A stretch of 64,000 nt of DNA from JAJYVT01 sp035534455 (lineage in GTDB: Bacteria > Actinomycetota > Acidimicrobiia > Acidimicrobiales > RAAP-2), in NCBI GenBank assembly GCA_035534455.1, contig DATLRV010000007.1:110589-174588 (forward strand), given 5' to 3'. Positions 52,804 through 62,300 of this stretch are shown here, piece by piece (position 1 is the stretch's first letter; each line of letters opens with the position of its first letter). Made by a program: the position numbers and the translations under genes. The notes under the pieces were generated by a model, which saw nothing but the letters and a program-made list of their open reading frames with translations, searched no databases and was not told the origin of the DNA.

Positions 52804-54723
52804 GTGATCCCCGACGAGGAGGTGGCGCAGGTCCGAGCCGCCACCGACATCGTCGCCCTCGTCTCCGAGCACGCGGCCTTGCGGCAGCAGGGGCGCCGGT
52901 GGGTGGGACTCTGCCCCTTCCACACCGAGAAGACGCCGTCGTTCAGCGTGAATGCCCAGGAGGGCTTCTACTACTGCTTCGGGTGCCAGTCCTCGGGTGA
53001 TGCGATCACGTTCGTCCGGGCGACCGAGCACCTCGACTTTGCCGACGCGGTCCGCTTTCTCGCGGACCGGGCTGGGATCGTCCTTCACGAGTCCGAGGAG
53101 GGAGCCGCAGACCGCAAACGCCGGAGCGAGCTGCTCGACGCCATGGCCAAGGCGGTGGCGTGGTACCACGAGCGACTGCTGTCCGCGCCGGACGCCGGCC
53201 GCGCCCGCGACTACCTGCGCTCGCGCGGCTACGACGGGACGGTCGTGCGACGCTTCCAGCTGGGATGGGCGCCGGACGGCTGGGACGCGCTCGTGTCGGC
53301 GCTCGGGCTTTCGCCCCAGGTGGCAATCGACAGCGGGCTCGGCTTCGTGAACCGGACCGGCAGGGTGCAGGATGCATTCCGCGCCCGGGTGCTGTTCCCC
53401 ATCTTCGACCCCTCCGGCCGCGCGGTCGCCATCGGAGGCCGGATCCTCCCGGGCTCGCCGCGGAGCGAACCGGACGGCGCCACGTCCCCGCGACCAGAGC
53501 CCAAGTACAAGAACTCGCCGGAGACCGCGATCTATTCGAAGCGGCGCACGCTCTACGCGCTCAACTGGGCGAAGCAGGAGGTCATCGCCACCGGTGAGGT
53601 CGTCGTCTGCGAGGGCTACACGGACGTGATCGGGTGCTTCACCGCCGGGGTCGAGCGCGCGGTCGCGACGTGCGGCACCGCGCTCGCCGAGGAACACTTC
53701 CGCCTGCTGAACAACTTCGGACGCCGCATCGTGCTCGCCTACGACGCCGACCAGGCCGGCCAGTCGGCGACGGCGCGTGTCTACGAGTGGGAGCGACGAC
53801 ACGACGTCGACCTTCGCGTCGCGGCGTTGCCGCGTGGAGGCGACCCGGCGGATCTCGCGCGGTCCGATCCCGACGCCCTGCGCCAGGCGATCGCGTCGGC
53901 CGTGCCGTTCCTGCAGTTCCGAGTCGACAGGGTGCTCTCGGCCCACGAGCTCTCGACGCCGGAGAGCCGGGCCAAGGCGGCGCAGGCCGCGCTGGCAGCG
54001 GTCGCGGAGCACCCGGACCCGCTCGTGCGCGACCAGTACGTCATGCGCGTCGCGGACGTGACGCGCATCGAGCCGGAGATGCTTCGCCACCAGCTGGCCA
54101 CCGGTGCCGCCCACCCGCCGACCGCCCGCGACGGACGGGCCTCCCCTCGCCCCGGCAGACCGTCGGGAGCCACGGCGTCCCGGCGACCGGTGAACCGTCC
54201 GGGCCTCGAAGCGTTGCGGCTCGCCGTGCACCGTCCGGACCTGGTCGCCGACAGGCTCGAGGACGTGCTGTTCGTCGACGACCTGCAGCGCCGCGCGTTC
54301 TGCGCCCTGGCAGGCGCCGACAGCGTCCGGGCGGCAGTGGACGGCGCCGACGACGACGTTGCGGACCTGCTGCGACGGGTCTCCGTCGAGGAGCCGCCCG
54401 CGGCGGACGACCCACAAGAGGACCTGGCGAACCCGCTGCTCGCGCAGATGGCCCGCGAGGCCGCCAGGAGAGCCCTGCTCGCACACCAGGCCGCAGCACG
54501 CACGGGACAGATCGCGCTGGCGGACCTCGCCGCGGAGACCGCGGCCGTCCGTCGGTGGATGGAGGATCTGGACGATCCCGCTCGCTGCCGCGAAGTCACC
54601 GACCGGTTGGTAGCGTGGTTGGTCGGCGCGGTAGGCGCAGTCGGCGCAGTCGGCGCAGTCGGCGCAGTACCGGAAGGTCCCGCAGGGGACGAACCTCGGA
54701 CGAGGACGGCGGAGCCTGGATGA
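52804..54723 (+). CDS. dnaG: DNA primase DnaG
   Basis: Synthesises RNA primers at the replication fork. The 639-residue protein has the CHC2 zinc finger C37, H40, C58, C61 (GLCPFHTEKTPSF and YYCFGCQSSGD), the primase core, and the TOPRIM motifs VVCEGYTDVIG and IVLAYDADQAG. The C-terminal helicase-binding region is divergent and contains five 9-bp repeats (54625-54669) encoding GAV units. The GTG start is leaderless. It overlaps the sigma factor gene by ATGA, the classic macromolecular-synthesis pairing. Confidence 0.95.
   Translation: MIPDEEVAQVRAATDIVALVSEHAALRQQGRRWVGLCPFHTEKTPSFSVNAQEGFYYCFGCQSSGDAITFVRATEHLDFADAVRFLADRAGIVLHESEEGAADRKRRSELLDAMAKAVAWYHERLLSAPDAGRARDYLRSRGYDGTVVRRFQLGWAPDGWDALVSALGLSPQVAIDSGLGFVNRTGRVQDAFRARVLFPIFDPSGRAVAIGGRILPGSPRSEPDGATSPRPEPKYKNSPETAIYSKRRTLYALNWAKQEVIATGEVVVCEGYTDVIGCFTAGVERAVATCGTALAEEHFRLLNNFGRRIVLAYDADQAGQSATARVYEWERRHDVDLRVAALPRGGDPADLARSDPDALRQAIASAVPFLQFRVDRVLSAHELSTPESRAKAAQAALAAVAEHPDPLVRDQYVMRVADVTRIEPEMLRHQLATGAAHPPTARDGRASPRPGRPSGATASRRPVNRPGLEALRLAVHRPDLVADRLEDVLFVDDLQRRAFCALAGADSVRAAVDGADDDVADLLRRVSVEEPPAADDPQEDLANPLLAQMAREAARRALLAHQAAARTGQIALADLAAETAAVRRWMEDLDDPARCREVTDRLVAWLVGAVGAVGAVGAVGAVPEGPAGDEPRTRTAEPG
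54625..54669 (+). repeat. Five 9-bp tandem repeats (GGCGCAGTC) in the dnaG 3' end
   Basis: Units at 54625, 54634, 54643, 54652 and 54661; the middle three are identical and the outer two each differ in one or two bases. They encode Gly-Ala-Val five times near the primase C-terminus, in frame, and are likely to vary by slippage. Confidence 0.8.
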
Positions 54724-55811
54724 CCACGAACGGGACACCTCCCGAAGACGAAGGGACCGTTCGCAGCTTCGAAGTGGCGGGCGCCGCCGCACGCCCCGTG
54801 CGCCCCCCGAAGCGGCCGCGGGTGTCGTCCGAGGGGTCGGGCGGGTCGGACTACTTCAACGGCAGCGCCGAGGACCCGGTCCACACCTACCTCAAGGAGA
54901 TCGGCAAGGTCCCCCTCCTGAGCGCGGAGCTCGAAGTCGAGATGGCACGCCGGATCGAGGCCGGCAACGAGGCGGCCGCGCGGCTGGCCGCGAGCTCCGG
55001 GGCCGAGGTCGAAGGCGGCCCGCCCGACGCCCTCCTTTCGACCGACCAACAATTCGGCGAGCGCCGCGCCGTCCAGCGCGGGGAGCAGGCGAAGGAGGCG
55101 TTGATCGAGGCCAACCTCCGGCTCGTGGTGTCCATCGCCAAGCGTTACCGGAACCGTGGCCTCGCCTTCTTGGACCTCATCCAAGAAGGCAATCTGGGGC
55201 TCATGCGTGCCGTCGACAAGTTCGACTACGAAAAGGGGTTCAAGTTCTCGACCTACGCGACGTGGTGGATCCGACAGGCCATCACGCGGGCCATCGCGGA
55301 CCAGGCGCGTACGATCCGCATCCCGGTCCACATGGTCGAGACCATCAACAAGGTGGTCTGGGCACAGCGCCAGCTCCTCCAGGAGCTCGGGCGCGAGCCC
55401 ACCCCCGAGGAAGTGGCGCAGCGTGTCGAATTCCCGATCGAGCGCGTGCGGGAGATCCAGCGGTTGAGCCTCGACACGGTGTCCCTGGAGCAGCCGGTCG
55501 GGGACGAGGACGACTTCAGCCTGTCGGACCTCATCGAGGACCGGAGCGCGGTCGTGCCGGACGACGCGGCGACGCGCGCGATGCTCGACCGCGCGGTCAA
55601 GGCTGCGCTGGCGTTCCTCACCGATCGGGAGCAGGACATCGTCCGCCTGCGCTTCGGGCTCGACGACGGCAAGATCCGCACGCTCGAAGAGGTGGGAAAG
55701 GAGTTCGGCGTGACGCGCGAGCGCGTCCGGCAGATCGAGTCCAAGACGCTCGCGAAGCTGCGGCGCCCCGACGCCGCGTTCTTGCTGCGCGACTACCTCG
55801 AAGAGGCGTAG
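54720..55811 (+). CDS. rpoD: Primary RNA polymerase sigma factor (sigma-70, RpoD/SigA)
   Basis: Directs RNA polymerase to housekeeping promoters. The 363-residue protein has region 1.2 (DPVHTYLKEIGKVPLLSAEL), regions 2.1-2.4 (NLRLVVSIAKRYRNRGLAF; DKFDYEKGFKFSTYATWWIR; QAITRAIADQARTIRIPVHM), region 3 and region 4.2 (GVTRERVRQIESKTLAKLRR). It lacks the long region 1.1 extension of many actinobacterial SigA proteins. A short acidic insert (GAEVEGGPPDALLSTDQ) splits region 1.2 from 2.1. ATG 54720 overlaps the dnaG stop. tRNA-Asn follows 49 bp later. Confidence 0.95.
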   Translation: MTTNGTPPEDEGTVRSFEVAGAAARPVRPPKRPRVSSEGSGGSDYFNGSAEDPVHTYLKEIGKVPLLSAELEVEMARRIEAGNEAAARLAASSGAEVEGGPPDALLSTDQQFGERRAVQRGEQAKEALIEANLRLVVSIAKRYRNRGLAFLDLIQEGNLGLMRAVDKFDYEKGFKFSTYATWWIRQAITRAIADQARTIRIPVHMVETINKVVWAQRQLLQELGREPTPEEVAQRVEFPIERVREIQRLSLDTVSLEQPVGDEDDFSLSDLIEDRSAVVPDDAATRAMLDRAVKAALAFLTDREQDIVRLRFGLDDGKIRTLEEVGKEFGVTRERVRQIESKTLAKLRRPDAAFLLRDYLEEA

Positions 55812-55860
55812 GCGGCACCGAGGCTCCGGGCGGCCTTTGGTAGGCTGACCGGCCGACCCT

Positions 55861-55933
55861 TCCGGGGTGGCGCAATCGGCAGCGCAGCGGACTGTTAATC
55901 CGTTGGTTCTGGGTTCGAGTCCCAGCCCCGGAG
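55861..55933 (+). tRNA. tRNA-Asn (GTT)
   Basis: 73-nt cloverleaf: acceptor TCCGGGG/CCCCGGA, anticodon loop CTGTTAA with GTT at 55894-55896, T arm CTGGG-TTCGAGT-CCCAG, discriminator G. CCA is not encoded. TAGGCT at 55842-55847 is a likely -10 element. It lies just downstream of dnaG and the sigma gene; a tRNA-Asn near dnaG is a familiar actinobacterial arrangement. Confidence 0.97.
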
Positions 55934-56033
55934 CTCGCCTGGCCCGCCCGGCGCACCGTGGGGCCGGTCCAACGGGCGCCCACGCGCGCCCGCCGCCGCA
56001 GGCCGGGTGCACGACGACGTCCGGGAGGCCCGC

Positions 56034-56468
56034 ATGCGCGTGACCGTCGACCGCAATCTCGAGCGCGTGGACTGGGCGCAGGCGAAGGCGGACCTCGTCG
56101 CAGACGCGTTCGACAACGGGCGCTCACCGGCTGCGTTGCGCCGCTCGTTCGAGGCGGCGGCGCACGCCGCGCTCGCGTGGGACGGGCCGCGGGTGGTGGG
56201 CATGGCCCGACTCTTGAGCGATGGGGTGTGCAACGCCTACCTCGTGGATGTCTGGACCGCCTCCTCGCACCGTCGCCGTGGGATCGCGAGCGCGATGGTG
56301 CGCCACCTGCTCGAACGTGTCCCTGGTCAGCACGTCGGACTGCAGACCTCGGACGCCGGCGCGTTCTACCGACAGCTCGGCTTCCGCCCACAGCCCGAGT
56401 TCTACGCGACCGTGGTCGGGCGCTGGCTCGACAACGAGGCCAACCGGGCCCCGGACGGCGTGGGGTAG
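56034..56468 (+). CDS. GNAT-family N-acetyltransferase
   Basis: Cytoplasmic acetyl-CoA-dependent acetyltransferase of 144 residues. The acetyl-CoA pyrophosphate loop is in SHRRRGIASAMVRHLLE, the central strand is AYLVDVWTAS, and GAFYRQLGFRPQPEFYATV is the usual C-terminal Y-x-x-x-G-F feature. ATG 56034 has GGGAGG 5 nt upstream; GTG 56007 is possible. Substrate unknown. It stands between tRNA-Asn and a frameshifted cupin gene. Confidence 0.85.
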   Translation: MRVTVDRNLERVDWAQAKADLVADAFDNGRSPAALRRSFEAAAHAALAWDGPRVVGMARLLSDGVCNAYLVDVWTASSHRRRGIASAMVRHLLERVPGQHVGLQTSDAGAFYRQLGFRPQPEFYATVVGRWLDNEANRAPDGVG

Positions 56469-56495
56469 CGACTCGCCTCCCGTCGACGCGCCACA

Positions 56496-56865
56496 ATGGC
56501 GGCGATGTCGAGCGAACGTGCGGACAGGCCGTGGGGCGTCTATTGGGTGCTCGAGGACGGGACGACCCACAAGGTGAAGCGCATCGACGTCGACCCGGGT
56601 GGCCGGCTCAGTTACCAGCGCCACCAGCGCAGGGCCGAGCACTGGTTCGTCGTTGCCGGCACGGCCGACGTCGTCCTCGAGGACCGGGTCGTGCGGCTCG
56701 TGCCCGGTGAGGCGCTCGACATCCCCAAGCGGCGCCGCCCATCGGGTCTCCAACCCCGGAAGCGAGGTGCTCGTGTTCGTCGAGGTACAGGTCGGCGACT
56801 ACTTCGGCGAGGACGACATCGAGCGGCTCGACGACGACTACGGCCGCGCGGCGACCGCCGGCTGA
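56496..56865 (+). pseudogene. Mannose-6-phosphate isomerase-like cupin, frameshifted
   Basis: The gene reads SERADRPWGVYWVLEDGTTH to PGEALDIPK in one frame. It then continues, after one extra base near 56725-56731, as GAAHRVSNPGSEVLVFVEVQ and GDYFGEDDIERLDDDYGR in the next frame, with a stop at 56865. Joined, it is a complete type II phosphomannose isomerase/ManC-like cupin of about 120 residues with metal-ligand histidines in SYQRHQRRAEHW and AHR. The starts are ATG 56496 or 56505. It is either a recent inactivation or a base-calling error within a C/G run. Confidence 0.75.
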
Positions 56866-57171
56866 GCCCGCGCCGGCCGGCGCCACACAGGAGGAGTCGC
56901 ATCTCCTTGCCCGCCATGCCTCCTCGGTCGCGATCGACGAGAGGGAACGGTGGGGCCTGTCCGCCTCGACGGCGCCGGGATCCTCGTCGACAGCTCGGCG
57001 AGGGCCGAGGCCGCCAGTCCCGGGCCCCCGGGCCGGTCGACGACCGTCCCGACGATGCTCCCCTCCCGGAGGCGGTGCTCGAGGAGGACACGGCAGCGGT
57101 CCCGCCACGTCGGCCGGCGGTCCTACGGTGGGGCCGTCAGCGGGCATGGGAGGCAGTTTGGACGGACCGCG
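56866..57171. other. Intergenic stretch with no recognised gene
   Basis: About 300 bp between the broken cupin and the second GNAT gene. Open frames on both strands lack homology and look like GC-driven chance frames. I see no clear promoter, repeat or RNA in it. Confidence 0.5.
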
Positions 57172-57663
57172 ATGATCGTCGTGAGGGCCATCGACGCGGA
57201 CGACTGGGAGGACTGGCGAGCCCTGCGGCGGGCGGCGCTCGCAGAGGCTCCGGGTGCCTTCGGCTCGAGGCTCGCAGACTGGAGCGACGGAGGCGACACC
57301 GAGGAGCGCTGGCGGGCGCGCCTGGACGCCGTCGCCCACAACGTGCTCGCCGAGCTCGACGGCTGGACGGCCGGCATGGTGAGCGCGATGTCGCCTGAAG
57401 GCGGGGCGGTCGAGCTCATCTCCATGTGGGTCGTCCCCGAGGCGCGGGGGAGGGGCGTCGGCGACGCCCTGGTCGCCCACGTGTGCGACTGGGCGAGCGA
57501 TGCGGGCGCGGCAAGGGTCGTCCTCGACGTCCGCGCCGCGAACGCACCCGCCATCTCCCTGTACGCGCGGCACGGCTTCGTCGACGTGGGGGAGTCGTCG
57601 GAGCCGGGGACCGCGGTTCCGGAGCGACGGATGGTCGTCGCGCTGGCAGCGCGCGCGCCGTGA
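57172..57663 (+). CDS. GNAT-family N-acetyltransferase
   Basis: Acetyltransferase of 163 residues: IVVRAIDADDWEDWRALR is the N-terminal strand-helix, LISMWVVPEARGRGVGDALV carries the acetyl-CoA pyrophosphate-binding loop, and ANAPAISLYARHGFVDVGE is the C-terminal signature. The length and the SRLADWSDGG region resemble enzymes that acetylate small amines or antibiotics. Its stop overlaps the P450 start by 4 bp (GTGA), which suggests that the two are co-expressed. Confidence 0.88.
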   Translation: MIVVRAIDADDWEDWRALRRAALAEAPGAFGSRLADWSDGGDTEERWRARLDAVAHNVLAELDGWTAGMVSAMSPEGGAVELISMWVVPEARGRGVGDALVAHVCDWASDAGAARVVLDVRAANAPAISLYARHGFVDVGESSEPGTAVPERRMVVALAARAP

Positions 57664-58886
57664 CGGACCGGACAGCGGGCGGGATCGGGGAGTTCGCCGA
57701 TCTTCTGTCGCCGTCGAGGCGGTCGGACCCCTACCCGGGGTATGCGCGATTGCGGGACGCGGCGCCGATCTGGGAGGCGGCACCGGGGTTTCTCGTGCTG
57801 AGCCGCCACGAGGACTGCGGCCGGGTCCTTCGCGACCTGCGCTTCGGCCACCTCGAGGCGGACGACGCGCCGGCCCCGTCCCGGCGCCGGGCGCTCACCG
57901 GCGACGCAGACCGGGAGGCCGTCCGCTCGTTCCTCGTGCGCAATCCTCCCGACCACACACGGCTTCGGCGCCTCGTCTCCCGCTCCTTCACGCCCCGTCG
58001 AGTGGAGGAGCTCGCACCGAGGATCGAGGCGCTGACCGCCGAGCTGCTGTCGAACGTGGCCGGCTCCCCGTCGTTCGACGTGGTCTCCGCGATCGCCTCG
58101 CCGCTTCCCGTGGCGGTCATCTGCGAGCTGTTCGGGGTGCGGGACCCGGATCGCCACCGGGTCGTGGGCTGGTCGCACGCGCTCGCCCGCGGGCTCGATC
58201 CCGCGTTCTTGCTGACCGCCGACGAACGTCGTTCGCAGCTCGCGGCCCGAGACGAGTTCGCCGACTACCTGGTCGCAGAGATCGCCCGGCGCCGCCGGCT
58301 GCCCGGAGACGACCTCATCTCGGACCTGGTCGCCACCCATGACCAGGGGGAGTCGCTCACGGACGCCGACCTCGTCGCCACCTGCATCCTGCTCCTCATC
58401 GCCGGGCACGAGACGACCACGAGCCTCGTCGCCAACGCCGTGCACGCCTTCCTTCGGCACCCCGCCCAGTGGGAGGAGGTCGCCGCCGACCCCGAGCTCG
58501 TCCCAGGGGCGGTCGAAGAGGTGCTCCGCTTCGATTCCCCGGTGCAGCTCACGATGCGCGTCGCCCGGGCCGATGCCGACGTCGGCGGCATCCCGGCGCC
58601 CCGGGGGACGTTCGTCGTCCTGCTCATCGGGGCGGCCAACCGCGACCCGCTCGCCTACGACGAGCCGGACCGCTTCGACGTCCGGCGGCAGCCGAGGCCG
58701 CACCTCGCGTTCGGGCAGGGGGTCCACTTCTGCCTGGGTGCCCCGCTCGCCCGGCTCGAGGCGCAGATCGTGCTCCGCGCGATCCTGACGGGCATCGCCC
58801 GTCCGCGGCTGGTCGGCGACCCCACGTGGAAGGAGAACGCCGTGCTCCGAGGACTCCAGCGACTCGAGATCGAGGTCGGGATGTGA
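57660..58886 (+). CDS. Cytochrome P450
   Basis: Heme monooxygenase of 408 residues, soluble bacterial type (no membrane anchor). The I-helix oxygen-activation motif is LLIAGHETTTSLVANA, the K-helix ExxR is in VEEVLRFDSP, and the heme loop FGQGVHFCLGAPLAR has cysteine ligand C358. An early conserved stretch is RNPPDHTRLRRLVSRSFTPR. The GTG start overlaps the GNAT stop. No ferredoxin or reductase gene is adjacent. Substrate unknown; CYP family not assigned. Confidence 0.93.
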   Translation: MTDRTAGGIGEFADLLSPSRRSDPYPGYARLRDAAPIWEAAPGFLVLSRHEDCGRVLRDLRFGHLEADDAPAPSRRRALTGDADREAVRSFLVRNPPDHTRLRRLVSRSFTPRRVEELAPRIEALTAELLSNVAGSPSFDVVSAIASPLPVAVICELFGVRDPDRHRVVGWSHALARGLDPAFLLTADERRSQLAARDEFADYLVAEIARRRRLPGDDLISDLVATHDQGESLTDADLVATCILLLIAGHETTTSLVANAVHAFLRHPAQWEEVAADPELVPGAVEEVLRFDSPVQLTMRVARADADVGGIPAPRGTFVVLLIGAANRDPLAYDEPDRFDVRRQPRPHLAFGQGVHFCLGAPLARLEAQIVLRAILTGIARPRLVGDPTWKENAVLRGLQRLEIEVGM

Positions 58887-58905
58887 CCGCCGCGCGCGCA
58901 CCGCT

Positions 58906-59323
58906 GTGGCGCACGTGGGGAGCGAGCGCGTTCTGGCCGCGTGGGATCGCCTCCCCGCCGAGCTGCTCGGCTCGTTGAACGTCCTCGGCGTCGAAGCGAC
59001 GCTCGCAGCGTGGCGGCACGGAGACGACTGGCTCGATCGTCAACGGGCGCACCTGCACAAGATGCGCGACCTCCTGGTCGAGAGGGTCGAGGAGCTCCCG
59101 GGCGTGACGTTCCGACCTCCCGAGGCGACCTACCTCGCTTGGCTGGACTGCCGCGAGACGGGCATCGCCGACCCTGCCGACCACTTCTGCCGCGCGGCTC
59201 GGGTCGAGCTCGTCCCCGGTCCAAACTTCGGCCCGGGCGGTGCGGGGCACGCACGTCTGAACTTCGGCACCGGCAGGGATCCTCGAGGAGATCCTGGACC
59301 GAATGGCAGAAAGCCTGTCCTAG
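58906..59323 (+). pseudogene. MalY/PatB-like aminotransferase, 3' fragment
   Basis: Only the C-terminal third of a PLP-dependent cystathionine beta-lyase/aminotransferase remains: GSERVLAAWDRLPAELLGSL, WLDRQRAHLHKMRDLLVERV, VTFRPPEATYLAWLDCRETG and HFCRAARVELVPGPNFGPGG. The PLP-lysine region and the N-terminal two thirds are absent. Near 59275-59285 the frame must shift to reach the natural ending EEILDRMAESLS and the TAG at 59321. The fragment starts 20 bp after the P450 stop, and its end overlaps the terminal codon of the convergent glutamate dehydrogenase gene. Confidence 0.75.
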
Positions 59324-62300
59324 TCGAGCTGCTCGTCGGCGGCCACCCTCGGCAAGCGCCGGACGGCCACGGCGACGACCGTCGTGGGGTCGGTGCCCTG
59401 GGCGTCGAGGGCGAGGAGGAGCCGCCGCGCGGCGGCGAGAGACGCGTCACGTCCGGCAGCCCACCCCACCACGGGGTCCGCGGGGTCTGCGCCCGACCGC
59501 AGCGCCTCGACGGCCGCGGCCCGGCGCCAGTCGGCGAGATCGTCGAACGTCGCTCTCGTGAGCCACGATTGCCAGCGGTCGTGCGTCGGGGCCTTCTGCA
59601 GCGCGCGCAGCATGCGCGGCACGCCCGCCGCGTCGTCGACGAGATGGTACGCGGCGAGCACCTCGTCCACGGACCGGCCGGTCGCGCGCACGGCGGGGCC
59701 GACGTCGCCCACCCTGGCGCGCGCGGCGACGAGGGTCCAGCTTTCGGCGATGGCGCGGTCGGCACCGAGCGTGAGGAGCTCGTCGAGGGCGTTCTCGCCC
59801 GGGGGCACTGCGCAGAGCTCCTCGGCGATCGGGAGGTCCTCTGCGACGAGCGAGGCGGGCCGGACCGGCACGGCGCGCCGGAGGTAGGCGCGCGCGAGAT
59901 TGGCCACGGCGTCGGCAACGAGGTGGTGGAGCCGGCCTTCGGCATCGGCGGGCAGGTCGGCCCAGCGCGCATCCAGCTCCGCCCACGGCGTGGCAGCCCC
60001 GAGGACGTGCCGAGCCGCCCAGTAGGCCGCAGCGACGTCGTCGAGGCCCACGCCGAGCTCCGCAGCCGTCTCGTGCGCCCACACCGTCCCCAGGCGGTCG
60101 ACGATCTCGCCGGCGACCTGGGTCGCGAGGATCTGGTCGTAGAGGCGGTGCTTTGCGATGAGGTCGCCGAAGTCGGTGCGCATCGCCTCGGGGAAGTACG
60201 ACTCGACGGCTTCTGCGAACGAGGGGTCCGCCACGATCGGCGACTGCTCGATCCCGGCCACGAGATCGGACTTGGCGTAGGCCAGCAGCACCGCGAGCTC
60301 CGGCCGGATCATGCCCGCGCCCGCGGCACGGCGGACCCCGAACTCAGCGGTGTCCGGGAGGGCCTCGACCGCACGGTCGACCCGTCCGGACGACTCGAGG
60401 ACGTCGATCAGTGCCGCGTACGCGTCGAGCTGGTCCGCGCTGTCGGGCACCGCGCGGTTGAGCGCGGCGACGCTGTGGTCCACCTGCCGGAGCACCTCGG
60501 CGGCGACCTCGTCTTGGGCGCGCTCGAGATAGGCGTCGCGGTCGCGGGCGTCCAGGCGGCCCTCTTCGATCGCCAGCGAAAGGAGGATCTTCAGGTTGAC
60601 CTCCCGGTCGGAGGTCGCCACGCCTGCGGCGTTGTCGATGAAGTCGGTGTTGATGCGCCCGCCGCGCCGGGAGTACCGGATCCTCGCGCGCTGGGTGATC
60701 CCGAGGTTGCCGCCCTCTCCGATCACCCGCGCCCGCACGCGGTCCGCGCTGACGCGGACTTCGTCGTTGGCACGGTCGCCGACCTCCTGGTCAGGCTCCT
60801 CGGCAGCCTTGACGAAGGTGCCGACACCGCCGAACCACAACAGGTCGACCGGAGCCTCGAGGATGGCGCTGATGAGCTCGGGCGGCGGCACGCGCTCGCG
60901 GTCGAGGCCGAGCGCCCGGCGTGCCTCGGGGGAGAGGGTGACCTCCTTCGCATCGCGTGCCCACACCCCGCCTCCCGCGGAGATGAGCTCCGGCGAGTAG
61001 TCGGCCCAGCTCGACGTCGGCAGCGCCGCGAGGCGCCGGCGCTCCGCATACGACACGGCGGGGTCGGGAGAGGGGTCAACGAAGATGTGTCGGTGATCGA
61101 AGGCGGCGACCAGCATGATCGCCTCGCTGAGCAGCATGCCGTTGCCGAAGACGTCGCCGGACATGTCTCCGACGCCGGCGACGAGGACCGGCTCCTGCTG
61201 GACGTCGATGCCGAGCTGGTGGAAATGGCGTCGAACGGCCACCCATGCGCCGCGGGCCGTGATGCCCATGGCCTTGTGGTTGTAGCCGTGGCTGCCGCCC
61301 GAGGCGAAGGCGTCCCCCAGCCAGAAGCCGTGTGCCGCGCTCAGCTCGTTGGCGAGGTCGGAGAGTGCCGCGGTGCCCTTGTCCGCGGCGACCACGAGGT
61401 AGGGATCCGGACCGTCGTGTGCGAGCACGCCGGGCGGACCGGCCACCTTGCCGCCCTCGAGACCGTCGGTGACGTCGAGGAGCGAGCTCACGAAGACGGC
61501 GTAGCACCGGCGGACGTCTGCAGGAGACGGCCGTCCGGGCGTCCGGCACACGAAACCACCCTTGGCTCCGGTCGGGACGATGATGGCGTTCTTCTTCACT
61601 TGTGCGACCATGAGGTCCAGCACCTCGGTACGGAAGTCCTCGGGACGCTCGCTCCAGCGGATGCCGCCACGGGCGACCAGTCCGGCGCGCAGGTGTATGC
61701 CCTCGACCCCCGGCGCGTGGACCCAGGTCTCGAGTCGGGGGAGTGGCGCGCGCAGCTGGGGTACCGAGGCGCTCTCGAGCTTCAACGTGACGGTCTCCTT
61801 CGCCCCGCCTGTCGACGTCGGCTGGAAGAAGTTCGTCCGCACCGTCGCTTCGACGAGGGAGAGCACCACCCGCAGTGCCCGGTCCCAGCGCAGCAGCGGC
61901 ACCTTTGCGAGCTGCGCGACGCACGCCGCCCGGGCCGGCGCCTCGGCGCCGTCGGCGGCGGGGTCGAAGCGCGCGTCGAAGTAGGCGACGAGGGCGCCCG
62001 AGACCGCAGGGAAGGCGACGAGCGCCTCTTCCACGTCGGCCGTCGGCACGGCCGGCTCGCACTGCGTCCAGTAGTTCGCGTAGGCGCGGAGAAGCGAGAC
62101 CTGGCGCCAGCTGAGCCCCGCGACGGCCACCAGCACGTTCAAGCGGTCGATCTCCGTTCGGCCCGCGACCACCGCGTCGAGCGCGTCGACGAGGCGTTGC
62201 CCGTCCTGGCCGGGGTCGAACGTGGTTGCGCCGGCTCCGACGTCGGCGAGATGGACCCCGACATCGTCGATCGAGACCCCGAGGCCGTCCCGTAGCTCGA

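Noticed and set aside
58906..62295. Plus-strand open frame of more than 1100 codons
   Set aside because: Only the first 120 codons are real (MalY-like fragment). The rest is antisense to the glutamate dehydrogenase.
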